43,569 bases of DNA from Chloroflexota bacterium (GCA_012516075.1 JAAYXE010000018.1:1-43569); one strand, 5' to 3'. Counted from the first letter of the stretch, positions 24,094-32,897 are shown. Numbers and translations are program-made. The notes: generated from the letters alone by a model not told the origin.

Positions 24094-25057
24094 TATAACC
24101 TCTGAACCCACTGGCAACACTGCCACGCTGGTTCAGATCGCAAAACTGTATTATCTGGAACAGCGTTCCCAGCAGGAGATCGCCGATGAGCTGGGCGTTT
24201 CTCGCTCGCTGGTTGCGCTCTACTTGAAGCGAGCCAAGGAACAGGGCATCGTCCGGTTTACGATCGTAGACCCGCAGGACAGCTGCGAAGACCTCTCCGC
24301 GAACCTGCGCGAAGTGACCGGACTGCAGCACGTCACCGTCGTCCCCAGCGCCCACAACTCCAGCGTGCTGACCCGGCGCTCGCTGGCCGGCGCTGTCGCG
24401 CGCTATCTGGAAGCCACGCTGAAAGACGGCGATGTGGTCGGCATCGGCTGGGGGCGGACGATCAACGAAATGGTCAGCCTGCTGGCGCCGTCCAACCCTC
24501 GTAAAATCGACGTCGTGCCGCTGCTGGGAGAAAGCGCCAGCAGCATTTCCGGTGAATATTCGCAGGTCAACCAGACGGTGATGCAGTTTGCCCAGGCGTT
24601 CAACGGGCAGCCGCACTTTCTGCTGGCGCCTCTGGTCGTTGGCTCGAAGGAACTACGCGACAGCCTCTATGAAGACGAGGCTGTTCGCCGGGTGGCTTCC
24701 TTCTGGGACCGGCTTGATTACTCCATTATGGGGATCGGCTCGGTCCCTCCCCAGAATGGACAGATCGTCTACATAGGGCTTGAAAAACTTGCGGATTTCG
24801 AAAAGCAGGGCGCCATCGGCGATGTCCTGGTTCGCTACTTCGATGCCCAGGGTCGCTACATCCATACCGAGCTGTACGACCGCCTGATCGGCATCGATCT
24901 GCAGCAGTTAGCACAGACCAAACACCGCATCGCGCTGGCGTCGGGCATCGAGAAAACCAGGGCAACCGTTGCCATCCTGCGCAGCCAGGTTTGCACGGAA
25001 CTGTTCGTGGATGAAGAGCTCGCACGTGCAGCGCTCGCAGAACTAAAATCAACCTGA
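24077..25057 (+). CDS. SorC/DeoR-type sugar-binding transcriptional regulator
   Basis: The ATG at 24077, overlapping the ROK kinase gene, gives a protein of about 326 residues. An N-terminal helix-turn-helix reads LEQRSQQEIADELGVSRSLV (split: recognition helix VSRSLVALYLKRA). A SorC/CggR effector-binding domain follows, with GIGWGRTINEMV, VVPLLGE and YSIMGIGSVPP. Such regulators sense phosphorylated sugars. As part of the operon it is the best local candidate for the factor at the TGTCA operators (inference), although SorC sites vary and this is not shown. The SDR gene follows after 17 bases. Confidence 0.9.
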   Translation: MAKANDITSEPTGNTATLVQIAKLYYLEQRSQQEIADELGVSRSLVALYLKRAKEQGIVRFTIVDPQDSCEDLSANLREVTGLQHVTVVPSAHNSSVLTRRSLAGAVARYLEATLKDGDVVGIGWGRTINEMVSLLAPSNPRKIDVVPLLGESASSISGEYSQVNQTVMQFAQAFNGQPHFLLAPLVVGSKELRDSLYEDEAVRRVASFWDRLDYSIMGIGSVPPQNGQIVYIGLEKLADFEKQGAIGDVLVRYFDAQGRYIHTELYDRLIGIDLQQLAQTKHRIALASGIEKTRATVAILRSQVCTELFVDEELARAALAELKST

Positions 25058-25074
25058 TCACAGAGGTGTAAAAC

Positions 25075-25827
25075 ATGGAACTGCTCGGAAAAGTTGCCGT
25101 CGTCACCGGCGCCAGCCGGGGGATGGGCCTGGAAATCAGCAAAACACTGGGGCAGGCCGGGATCAAAGTGGCCATGCTCGCTCGCGACCCCGACCGGCTG
25201 GCGAAAGCGGTCCAGGAAGTGCGTGAGCTGGGAGGCGAAGCAGAGGGCTTCCCCACCGATGTGCGCGAGTGGGACCAGGTCGAACGGACAATCAAGGATG
25301 TGGTTGCCCGATTTGGCACCGTTGATATTGCTGTCAACGCCGCATTCTGGGGACCTCCTGCCAGCATCGCTGAGACCACCCCCGAATTCTGGGACTGCAC
25401 GATCGACACCACCCTCAAAGGTCCTTTCTTCATCGCGCGGGCAGTAACGCCGGTTTTCCAGCAAAAAGGCTCAGGCCGCATCATCAATATCGGTTCACTG
25501 GCCGGTAAAGTCGGTGAGGACAACCGCACGGCCTACTGCGCTGCCAAATGGGGTCTGGAAGGACTGAGCGCTGCCCTGAGAGAAGAGCTCAAAAAATACA
25601 ACGTGCACGTCAACCTGATCTCGCCGGCTGCAACGGACACCCCCTGGTGGCGCGAGGTCGGGGCTGAACTCACCCCCGAGCAGATCGCACGCATGATCCC
25701 CCCGCAGGTGGTTGCCAGCGCGGTGCTGTGGGTGATCAGCCAGCCGGACAATGTCTCCATTCCGGATATCCCCATCTTCAATTTCCGCAATCCGTTCGAA
25801 GGCAAAGGGTCGCCATTCGAATCCTGA
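25075..25827 (+). CDS. Short-chain dehydrogenase/reductase
   Basis: This 250-residue classical SDR has the TGASRGMG cofactor loop, the DVREWDQ region, VNAAFWG, catalytic Ser in NIGSLAGK and YCAAK. A ribosome site AGAGGTG stands before the ATG. It is the last gene of the long plus-strand operon, ending at a strong bidirectional terminator. It may reduce or oxidise a sugar-derived aldehyde, ketone or polyol; general SDR annotation as 3-oxoacyl reductase would be misleading here. Substrate unknown. Confidence 0.9.
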   Translation: MELLGKVAVVTGASRGMGLEISKTLGQAGIKVAMLARDPDRLAKAVQEVRELGGEAEGFPTDVREWDQVERTIKDVVARFGTVDIAVNAAFWGPPASIAETTPEFWDCTIDTTLKGPFFIARAVTPVFQQKGSGRIINIGSLAGKVGEDNRTAYCAAKWGLEGLSAALREELKKYNVHVNLISPAATDTPWWREVGAELTPEQIARMIPPQVVASAVLWVISQPDNVSIPDIPIFNFRNPFEGKGSPFES

Positions 25828-25849
25828 GCCTTCTTCCTTAGAACAAAAA

Positions 25850-25875
25850 AACACCCACCGGCACCGGTGGGTGTT
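25850..25875. terminator. Bidirectional terminator between convergent operons
   Basis: AACACCCACCGG and CCGGTGGGTGTT form a perfect 12-bp stem with A-rich sequence before and TTTTCG after, so it can end both the plus-strand SDR operon and the minus-strand transporter operon. Confidence 0.9.
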
Positions 25876-25899
25876 TTCGTTAACCATGCCAGAGCTCGT

Positions 25900-26871
25900 T
25901 CAAACCCCGGGATAGGTACCGAACCACTCTTCTTCCAGTGTCTCGCAGCGGTAAAAATCGGTGAACGGGCGCGCATACTGCTGCACAATGGACTGCAGGC
26001 GCTCCATCCGCGCCCGTGCGGTTTCAGCAAGGAAGCGGTCGCGATCATCGTCGGGTATGCCCAGCGCTTCCTTCCAGATCGCCCGGCCAGCCAGGATCCC
26101 GCTGGCGCCCTGCTGGCAGGCTGCTTCAGCCTGCTGGGCAAACACGTCAAAATCCACTCCGGCGCTCAGCAGTACCCACGGGATCGCCGACGCTTCGCTG
26201 ACCGCCCTGCAGGCGTCGAACCACCGCTCGGGCTGCGGGCAGGCCTTCACATCCACCGGGAATTCGGCTTTGAGGATGTCGCCGCCTATGGGGGTAAGGT
26301 CAGCCGCTGCCTGCACGACAGCCTCCGTGTACTGCTCGGGGTTCAACTTAGTACCGTCCGGGTCAGGTGAATAGGTGAGTATTTCAAGGAAGAGCGGGAT
26401 ATCCAGGCGCCGGCAGTCTTCGTCTACCTGCGTGACCAGGTCGCGCATGGCGGAGGCGGTCCCGGCACGGTGATGATAATACACCAGCAGTTTCACCGCC
26501 GAAGCCCCCATGCGCTTGATCTGCCCCGGGCTCCAGTCCTGGGGTAAGCGGCTGACGCGCGCGTGAGCAGGTCCGGCATACCCGCTGGCTTCGACGGTCA
26601 CAACCAATCCGCAGCCCCCTGGCAGCGATCCATCCGCCAGGCACGGGCCAGCGCCAATCGCGGGGTCAAGCAGTACGGCGGTCGAGACCGGCGCCAGAGC
26701 GCGCACGACCGCACGTTTGAACGCCACCGCCTCCCCGTAGGGATCTGGCCGGCCGTCGAAAACTTTTTTTACCGCCTGGCGGTGGTCCAGCGCCAGGATA
26801 TTGAATACCGAATGCGCATCGGCGCACTGGCTCAGTCCTCTGCGTTTTCCTAATGACAGTGTTTTCTCCAT
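25900..26871 (-). CDS. LacD-type class I aldolase (tagatose-bisphosphate / sulfofructose-phosphate aldolase family)
   Basis: This 323-residue class I aldolase of the LacD/YihT family has NILALDHRQAVKKV, AVKLLVYYH, DILKAEFPVD with the likely Schiff-base lysine, WVLLSAGVDFDVF and GASGILAGRAIW. LacD cleaves tagatose-1,6-bisphosphate, and YihT/SqiA relatives cleave 6-deoxy-6-sulfofructose-1-phosphate. As last gene of the transporter operon, behind a PfkB kinase and an Rpe-like epimerase, it fits a pathway in which an imported sugar becomes a ketose (bis)phosphate before cleavage to DHAP (inference). The choice between the two substrates cannot be made by eye. Confidence 0.87.
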   Translation of the reverse strand: MEKTLSLGKRRGLSQCADAHSVFNILALDHRQAVKKVFDGRPDPYGEAVAFKRAVVRALAPVSTAVLLDPAIGAGPCLADGSLPGGCGLVVTVEASGYAGPAHARVSRLPQDWSPGQIKRMGASAVKLLVYYHHRAGTASAMRDLVTQVDEDCRRLDIPLFLEILTYSPDPDGTKLNPEQYTEAVVQAAADLTPIGGDILKAEFPVDVKACPQPERWFDACRAVSEASAIPWVLLSAGVDFDVFAQQAEAACQQGASGILAGRAIWKEALGIPDDDRDRFLAETARARMERLQSIVQQYARPFTDFYRCETLEEEWFGTYPGV

Positions 26872-26889
26872 GCTTCTGATTACCTTATG

Positions 26890-27414
26890 TTAGGGTGTCT
26901 TAAGTAAGTAGCTCAGGCTGCGCTGCACGCAATCTTCCAGCGGCTCACCGGTATCGATCGTCAGGTGCGGAATCGTGATCGGATCAGCCTGGGCCTTCAA
27001 GCGTAAATACAGTGAAAAGTCGCGATCAGCAGCCGGGTGCAGGCCGCTGAGCACATCACGCTCCAGGCGTGCACGGGCGACGTCATCCGGGCATACACAT
27101 TCGATCACCTTCAATTTCCACCCGCGCTCTGCGCAGGTGGCGACCAGGGTATCGATCTGTGCCTTTTTAGAAAAAGTCCTCCCGTCGAGAAATACAACCC
27201 GTGCAGGATCTTTGCGGAAGTAATACCCGGCCACGTCAAACATGACGGAGACGACGAAATCGTCCTGCTGGTGGGAGTATTCGATCTCTTCAGGTGGGAA
27301 CATTGCCGCCCGCAGCGTGTCCTTGTTCAGGACCACAGCGTTTAACCGTCCGGCCAGCGCTCTGGCCAGCGTACTTTTCCCGGTCCCGGGCAGCCCGGCC
27401 ATTGTGACGATCAT
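26890..27414 (-). CDS. Small P-loop kinase (AAA_33/gluconate-kinase-like)
   Basis: The ATG at 27414 overlaps the stop of the epimerase gene as ATGA and starts MIVTMAGLPGTGKST, placing the Walker A motif at the very N-terminus; a longer start would add a basic tail. The 174-residue protein has NKDTLRAAMF, FLDGRTFSKK (Walker-B-like) and RLERDV. It resembles zeta-toxin/AAA_33 and gluconate or adenylylsulfate kinases. Inside a sugar operon it most likely phosphorylates a small metabolite (inference). No antitoxin-like partner is seen. Confidence 0.82.
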   Translation of the reverse strand: MIVTMAGLPGTGKSTLARALAGRLNAVVLNKDTLRAAMFPPEEIEYSHQQDDFVVSVMFDVAGYYFRKDPARVVFLDGRTFSKKAQIDTLVATCAERGWKLKVIECVCPDDVARARLERDVLSGLHPAADRDFSLYLRLKAQADPITIPHLTIDTGEPLEDCVQRSLSYLLKTP

Positions 27415-28115
27415 GGGATCGGTGCCTCTTCTCCTTTTAAGTTGTGCAGCCATGCGAAGGTTTCATCCATGTCTGTGGATTTGAAGACCAGTGAGCCGGT
27501 GATCACGCCGTCCGCGCCTGCGGCGTACAGCCCGGGCACGGTGTGTTCCCGAATACCGCCATCGGCAAACACTCTCACCTGCTCATCCATCTTCGCAGCG
27601 CGCACGAGGGATTTCATCTTGCGCATCCGTTCGAAAGCATAGGGCGACGGTTCGACGCCTTTGATCCCCATCGGGGTTCCCATCATCAGCACCAGGTCGA
27701 CCAGCCCCAGATAAGGCACGACCGATTCGGGGTTGATATCCAGCCCGAGCGCCAGACCGGTAGCCGCCCCGGCTTTGCGCGCCGCACTCAGCGCAGCAGG
27801 CACCAGGGGGCCGTTCTCGGCATGTACGGTGATCAAATCCGCCCCCGCGGCGACCATATCATCGATGTGCGCCAGTGGGTTCGTCGTCATCAGGTGCACG
27901 TGGAACGGTTTTTTGGTCAGCGGGCGCAAAGCCGCGATCAGATCGGCGAAAAACAGCAAGCCGGGAGTAAAATGCCCGTCGGCCACGTCAATGTGGTACA
28001 GGTCGGTAAAAGGATCGACGCGTCGAATTTCATCTGCGAAGCGGGTGAAATCAGCCGACCAGAGTGAAGCCTCGACCAGCAGGCGTGAACGAGGCATATC
28101 CTTCCAGAAACTCAT
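27411..28115 (-). CDS. Ribulose-phosphate 3-epimerase-like protein
   Basis: This 234-residue TIM barrel of the Rpe/AlsE family has VEASLWSADF (family SILSADF), YHIDVADGHFTPG, FHVHLMTTNP, LALGLDINPES and the C-terminal FADGGIRE phosphate loop. The metal-binding His/Asp/His/Asp set is kept. The usual VxPGFGGQ loop is replaced by MGTPMGIKG, so it is not an ordinary Rpe. It probably epimerises a ketose phosphate other than ribulose-5-P, for instance a hexulose phosphate as AlsE does (inference). It lies 17 bases after the PfkB gene and overlaps the kinase gene after it. Confidence 0.86.
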   Translation of the reverse strand: MSFWKDMPRSRLLVEASLWSADFTRFADEIRRVDPFTDLYHIDVADGHFTPGLLFFADLIAALRPLTKKPFHVHLMTTNPLAHIDDMVAAGADLITVHAENGPLVPAALSAARKAGAATGLALGLDINPESVVPYLGLVDLVLMMGTPMGIKGVEPSPYAFERMRKMKSLVRAAKMDEQVRVFADGGIREHTVPGLYAAGADGVITGSLVFKSTDMDETFAWLHNLKGEEAPIP

Positions 28116-28132
28116 CTATCAACCTCCAGTAA

Positions 28133-29083
28133 TCAGGTGTTGAATTGCTCGAACGGGGTGATGCGTACCTCAGGCAGGATTTTGCGGTAATCCGCAGTGG
28201 AGAAATGCCCTCCACCCAGGGTCAGCGTGTTGGCTGCCCCGGCAGCCGCGGCGGAGCGCAGGCATTCCACCACGGGCTGTCCTCGTGCGAGCCCCACCAG
28301 CAGCCCGCCGAGAAATGCATCGCCGCTGCCAACTGAGCTGACGAACTCCTCCACGCCTGGGGGCTGCACCACCCAGCATTCCTGTTCTCCCATATACAGC
28401 GCACCACGGTCGCCCATGGTCACGATCACCTGGCGAGCGCCCATCTGCCGCAGGGTGTCCGCTGCCTGGTGCACCGATGTCAGGCTGTCTCCTGCAGCAC
28501 CCGTCAATTCAGCCGCTTCTCTGGCGTTGATTTTTACCCCACCGGGTCGACCTTTGAGAACTTCACGCAGCGCCTCTCCATCGCAGTCAACCCAGACGGG
28601 AATTCCTCGCCGGCCGAGTTCATATACCAGGCCGGCAAATTCGTCCAGCGGGCTGCCTGACGGCAGGCTGCCGGCAAAACCGACCATAAGGGCCTTCCCG
28701 GCTTCCGCCAGCACCCGCCTGTGCAGGCGCACCCAGTCCTCCCGGCTGACGGCCGGAGCTGGCGCGCTGATCAGCGTCGCGTCAGTTTCCCCTACAGGGT
28801 CATGGATGGCAACCGCCGTGCGCGTTTCACCCACCACCCAGACCCAGCGGCCGTTCAGTCCTTCATCCTCTGCAAGGCGGGCGAACAGGCGCCCCATGCG
28901 GCCGGCGGTGAAGCCAGTCGTACAGACCGGCTCCCCTAAGGTTCGCACCGCCCGGGCGGCGTTCACCCCTTTCCCGCTTGGCGACACCTTCTCGGCCTGA
29001 ACGCGGAAAACACCCCCTTTTACAAAATTCGGGACAACCCAGGTCCTTTCAATCCCGGTGGTAGCAGAGACGCATAAGATCAT
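28133..29083 (-). CDS. PfkB-family kinase (1-phosphofructokinase/tagatose-6-phosphate kinase branch)
   Basis: This 316-residue protein has SPSGKGVNAARAV (standard GKGxN), GFAGSLPSG, VKINAREAAEL, VTMGDRGALYM and SSVGSGDAFLGG with the catalytic Asp. It keeps the residues that the other PfkB protein at 17493 changed, so the two copies likely have different substrates. With a LacD-type aldolase in the same operon, phosphorylation of tagatose-6-P, fructose-1-P or a related ketose phosphate is plausible. It follows the transporter genes with an 87-base gap lacking a clear promoter. Confidence 0.9.
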   Translation of the reverse strand: MILCVSATTGIERTWVVPNFVKGGVFRVQAEKVSPSGKGVNAARAVRTLGEPVCTTGFTAGRMGRLFARLAEDEGLNGRWVWVVGETRTAVAIHDPVGETDATLISAPAPAVSREDWVRLHRRVLAEAGKALMVGFAGSLPSGSPLDEFAGLVYELGRRGIPVWVDCDGEALREVLKGRPGGVKINAREAAELTGAAGDSLTSVHQAADTLRQMGARQVIVTMGDRGALYMGEQECWVVQPPGVEEFVSSVGSGDAFLGGLLVGLARGQPVVECLRSAAAAGAANTLTLGGGHFSTADYRKILPEVRITPFEQFNT

Positions 29084-29170
29084 ACCTGGTTCCAGAAATC
29101 AATCGGGCGAAGGCAGGTCAATCATTCGCTACCCTCGCCCGGTATTCGTTATTTCACGCCTGAGATCAAA

Positions 29171-30205
29171 TCAGCTCGCGGCTGCCTTTTTATCCGCCAC
29201 AGTTGTCTGGACGGTGCGGACTTTAATCCTGACTTTCTGCGCCTCAATCAAAAGCGCCAGCAGGATGATCAGGCCGCGCACCCCGTTGACCCAGAAGGGA
29301 TCAACTTCCATCAGGTTCAGGCCGTTGTTAATCACCGACAGCAGCAGCACGCCGGAAAAGGCACCCCAGATCGTTCCGGTACCACCGGTGAGGGCGACGC
29401 CGCCGATGACAGAGGCAGCGACGGTCTCGAGCGTCATACCCACGCCCAGGGTGGGGTTCGACACTTCCAGCCGGCCCAGCAGCATCCAGCTGGCCAGGGC
29501 AGCCATCAGACCGCCGATCACGTACGCGGTTGTGATCGTTTTGGCAGGGTTGAACCCGGATGCCGCGGCTGCCTGACGGTTTGAACCGACCGCATAGAGC
29601 TGCCGGCCGAAGCGGGTATTGCTGAGGATGTAGGCAAAAACCAGGAAAACGATCAGTGTGGCGATGACCGAAACGGGGATGGGGCCGATTCGCCCGCCGC
29701 CCAGCCAGTTGAACAGCGCCGGCGTGCCGGGCATGATCGCGCCCATACTGATTACAAAGGCCGCCCCACGCAGGATGAGCTGCATAGCCAGGGTAACAAT
29801 AAAATTATTCATCTGCAGGCGGGTAATCAACAGCCCGTTGATCAGGCCGATGAGCGCACCGAGCACCAGCATGATCGGGATGACGATGAATGGATGCAGC
29901 TCCCAACCGACCCCGCCGGCCTGAGCCAGGGTCATCTCGCGGTACGGTAACATCATCCACGCAGCCAGCACCGTTAACAGCGAGATGGTTCCTTCCTGCG
30001 AAAGGTCGAAATTACCGCTCAGCAGCACAATGGCCTGCCCGATCGTTAAGATCCCCAGCACACTGGCATGCAGCAGGATATTGATCAGGTTGATCCCGGA
30101 CAGGAAGTTATCCGTCCTGAGAGAAAAGAAAATTACAACCAGCAGCAGGACGAACCAGATTAGCCGATCAAGGACAAGTTGGGTGAGACGGCCGTCTCGG
30201 AACAT
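29171..30205 (-). CDS. Sugar ABC transporter permease (RbsC-like, second)
   Basis: This 344-residue integral membrane protein of the BPD_transp_2/RbsC family has about 8-10 hydrophobic segments, the first in DRLIWFVLLLVVIFFSL. The cytoplasmic coupling region NTRFGRQLYAVGSNRQAAAASG is followed by GVALTGGTGTIWGAFSGVLL. Its beginning overlaps the end of the ATPase gene by 46 bases. The transporter operon therefore encodes two different RbsC-type permeases, which may form a heterodimer instead of the usual homodimer. Confidence 0.92.
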   Translation of the reverse strand: MFRDGRLTQLVLDRLIWFVLLLVVIFFSLRTDNFLSGINLINILLHASVLGILTIGQAIVLLSGNFDLSQEGTISLLTVLAAWMMLPYREMTLAQAGGVGWELHPFIVIPIMLVLGALIGLINGLLITRLQMNNFIVTLAMQLILRGAAFVISMGAIMPGTPALFNWLGGGRIGPIPVSVIATLIVFLVFAYILSNTRFGRQLYAVGSNRQAAAASGFNPAKTITTAYVIGGLMAALASWMLLGRLEVSNPTLGVGMTLETVAASVIGGVALTGGTGTIWGAFSGVLLLSVINNGLNLMEVDPFWVNGVRGLIILLALLIEAQKVRIKVRTVQTTVADKKAAAS

Positions 30206-31719
30206 GTATTCGCTCCTTCTATCGCTAGCAGGATGTTTTGCGGCGTGGTGTTCGGATCACCCACCCGGAACTCCTGATGGATCTTTCCCTGGTACATCAC
30301 AAGGATGCGGTCGCACACGCCCAGAAGTTCACGGACTTCGCTGGAAATGATCAGGATCGCGATCCCATCCTCGCTCAGTTCGCTGACGATCTGATAAATA
30401 TCCGTCTTAGCGTGCACATCGATGCCCTGTGTGGGCTCATGCAGAACCAGCACATCGGGTTTCGTCGCCGCCAGTTTGGCAAAAACCACTTTCTGCTGGT
30501 TCCCACCGCTCAATAATGCCGCGGCCTGTTCCTGGCTGGGTGTCACAATGCCGAGTTTTTCGATGTACTGCGCCACGATTTCGCGCTCTTTATTCAGTCT
30601 GACGAAGCCGAAGAGCGCGCAGAGCCGGTCCAGCACCGTGTATGTGATGTTTTCGCGTACCGGGCGCCCGCCTACCAGGCCGTATAGATAGCGGTCCTGA
30701 GGCAGGTAAGCCAGACCCTGGGCAAGCGCTTCGGACGGATTGGTGGCGGTGTAAGGTTTACCTTTGATGGTCACCTCTCCCAGCCCGCGGCGGTCGAGAC
30801 CGAACAGACTTTTTGCCAGCGCCGAAGCGCCGCAGCCTTCCAGCCCGGCAATACCCACTACTTCGCCTTTGCGGACGGTCAGATTGACGTCCTCATAGTG
30901 ACCCCGCCGCACCATATTCTTCAGTTCAAGCACCGGCTCGCCAACCCTGCCGTCAGTTTTCTTGCGCTGGTATTCTTCGACATCTTCACCGACCATGGCA
31001 CGAATTAGACCGGCGGTGTCGATCTCATTGATGGGATAGGTTCCTACCAGGCGCCCATTGCGAAGGACCGTGACGTTATCGCAAATTTCGAATACCTCTT
31101 CCAGGTGGTGGGAGATGTAGATGAAGGCAACGCCGCGATCTTTCAGTGAACGTACGAAGCCAAACAGGCGGTTAATATCCGGCCGGGGTAAGGCAGCCGT
31201 GGGTTCGTCTAAGATAATCAGCCTGGCATTGCTGAACAGCGCCTTGGAAATCGCCAGGAGCGTTTGCTCGGCAACGGAAAGGCCTTCCACTCGCTGGTAC
31301 ACATCGAGCTTGAGTCCGAGTTTTTCCAGTCGTTCAGCAGCATCTTTGAATGCTTCATCCCAGCGCACGAAGCCAAACCGGTCGGTTGGCATCTGGCCGG
31401 CAAGGATGTTTTCCGCAACAGTCAGGCTGGTCATCAAATTGATGCGCTGGGGAACGTAGGCCACCCCCGCTTCCAGGGCTTGCGCGGGCGTCATCGCGGT
31501 AAACTGGCGTCCATCGATAACCATGGTGCCGGAATCTGGTTGGATCAGACCCATGAGCACGGCCATCAGGGTGGATTTCCCGGCCCCGTTTTTGCCGACC
31601 AGCCCGTGGATCTCTCCCGGCATCACGGAAAGTGTCATATCAGAGAGCGCCTGAACGCCGGGGAATACTTTGCTGATTCCCCTCATTTCAAGCAGTGGTC
31701 GAACTTCCGATTCTTCCAT
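30160..31719 (-). CDS. Sugar ABC transporter ATP-binding protein (RbsA/AraG-like)
   Basis: The ATG at 31719 is chosen because a GAGG sits eight bases upstream; a GTG at 31749 would add ten residues. The protein (about 519 residues) has two ATPase domains. The first holds Walker A GKNGAGKST, the signature LSVAEQ and Walker B LIILDEPTAAL. The second holds a degenerate GLEGCGASALAKS Walker A, LSGGNQQKV and VLVLHEPTQGID, where His replaces the usual Asp of Walker B. This asymmetry is normal in RbsA-type proteins for the Walker A. It energises import of a monosaccharide through the two permeases at either side. Confidence 0.94.
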   Translation of the reverse strand: MEESEVRPLLEMRGISKVFPGVQALSDMTLSVMPGEIHGLVGKNGAGKSTLMAVLMGLIQPDSGTMVIDGRQFTAMTPAQALEAGVAYVPQRINLMTSLTVAENILAGQMPTDRFGFVRWDEAFKDAAERLEKLGLKLDVYQRVEGLSVAEQTLLAISKALFSNARLIILDEPTAALPRPDINRLFGFVRSLKDRGVAFIYISHHLEEVFEICDNVTVLRNGRLVGTYPINEIDTAGLIRAMVGEDVEEYQRKKTDGRVGEPVLELKNMVRRGHYEDVNLTVRKGEVVGIAGLEGCGASALAKSLFGLDRRGLGEVTIKGKPYTATNPSEALAQGLAYLPQDRYLYGLVGGRPVRENITYTVLDRLCALFGFVRLNKEREIVAQYIEKLGIVTPSQEQAAALLSGGNQQKVVFAKLAATKPDVLVLHEPTQGIDVHAKTDIYQIVSELSEDGIAILIISSEVRELLGVCDRILVMYQGKIHQEFRVGDPNTTPQNILLAIEGANTCSETAVSPNLSLIG

Positions 31720-31756
31720 GTTCATGTCCTCGAAATCATTCGTTCGCACCGGCAGG

Positions 31757-32824
31757 CTAAATTGCCTGGTCTTGTAAGCCGATGGGGTTATTGGCTAACG
31801 CCTTACGTATCGAGGTCCGGCGCAGGTAGCTCACCTTTAATGCATCCACGAACATCGCGAACAGGAGCAGCGCTCCACGGCTGACTTCAATCCAGAACGG
31901 GGAAACCATCATCATATTCAGTCCGGTGTCCAGGATGCCCCACAGCAGCACACCGCCAAATGCACCGATCAGGTTGCCGCGCCCACCAAACAGGCTGACG
32001 CCGCCGATCACTGCTGCCGCCTGGACGATAAAGATCATGTTCATACCCGTACGCGGCGTGGCGCTGTCCATGCGGCCAGCGTCCAGCAAACCGGCGAGCG
32101 CTGCACAAACACCACTGATCACATATACCGCTACAATCACCTTTTTCGAGCTGATACCGGCTGCCTCTGCCGCAGCCCGGTTCGCACCCACCGCGTACAT
32201 ATTCCGGCCAAAACGGCGGTAGCGTGTGATGACAAATGCCACGAGAAATGCAAGGATTAAAAATACCGCTGCGGTTGGAATCACCAGGTTGCCCCCGCTG
32301 GCCAGCGGAATGCGAGCCAGCGTACCACCGCCCAGCCAGTTGAACTCTTTCGGGAAGAAGCTGATGCTCCGCCCCGGTGACAGGGCATACGTGGCGCCGC
32401 GCAGCACCATCATCATCGCCACGGTGGTGATGAAGTTGTTCATGTTCATCCTGGTGATCAGGGTGCCGTTGAACAGACCGATCAGCGCACCAACCGCAAG
32501 CATGATCAGGATTGCCAGGACCGGCGATAACTCAAGTCCCCAGCCGCCATCCGCAGCGCTGGCCATCAGCAGCGCTGCAATCATGGCCGTCACACCCATC
32601 GTCGATTCAGCCGACAGGTCGAAGTTGGCTGTGATCATGGTGAAGGATTGACCGATCACCAGCAGCCCCAATGCGGCCATACGATAAAGGATATTTACCA
32701 GATTGTTGGGGGTGAGGAATTGATCGGACAGCAGCGAAAAGATCACGAGTGCGATGACCACAAACACCCAGATCAGATTGTCGATTATGAAGAGCAGAAT
32801 GTCGTTCTTGTTCGATATTCTCAT
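31757..32824 (-). CDS. Sugar ABC transporter permease (RbsC-like, first)
   Basis: The ATG at 32824 (MRISNKNDILLFIIDNL) is preferred. A TTG at 32908 would place 28 hydrophilic residues, encoded in part by a strong stem-loop, before the first membrane segment. The protein of about 355 residues has the RbsC pattern: many hydrophobic helices, MNMNNFITTVAMMMVLRGA, the coupling loop RYRRFGRNMYAVGANRAAAEAAG, and GGVSLFGGRGNLIGAFGGVLL. It is clearly related to the second permease at 29171 but not a recent copy. Confidence 0.92.
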   Translation of the reverse strand: MRISNKNDILLFIIDNLIWVFVVIALVIFSLLSDQFLTPNNLVNILYRMAALGLLVIGQSFTMITANFDLSAESTMGVTAMIAALLMASAADGGWGLELSPVLAILIMLAVGALIGLFNGTLITRMNMNNFITTVAMMMVLRGATYALSPGRSISFFPKEFNWLGGGTLARIPLASGGNLVIPTAAVFLILAFLVAFVITRYRRFGRNMYAVGANRAAAEAAGISSKKVIVAVYVISGVCAALAGLLDAGRMDSATPRTGMNMIFIVQAAAVIGGVSLFGGRGNLIGAFGGVLLWGILDTGLNMMMVSPFWIEVSRGALLLFAMFVDALKVSYLRRTSIRKALANNPIGLQDQAI

Positions 32825-32866
32825 AGGATACTCGTCCGGTCCAATCTCAATACCTGACTGAGTTTC

Positions 32867-32897
32867 TGAATGGGGCGGCATAGTGCCACCCCATTCA
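32867..32897 (-). other. Strong intercistronic stem-loop after the binding-protein gene
   Basis: TGAATGGGGCGGC and GCCACCCCATTCA pair in 12 of 13 positions around a 5-base loop, starting 18 bases after the binding-protein stop. There is no T run on the minus strand. Such hairpins commonly protect the upstream mRNA so that binding protein exceeds membrane components. Confidence 0.65.

Noticed and set aside
26890..27414. Zeta-toxin of a toxin-antitoxin pair
   Set aside because: The P-loop kinase resembles zeta toxins in general fold, but it overlaps a sugar epimerase gene and no small antitoxin gene is next to it.
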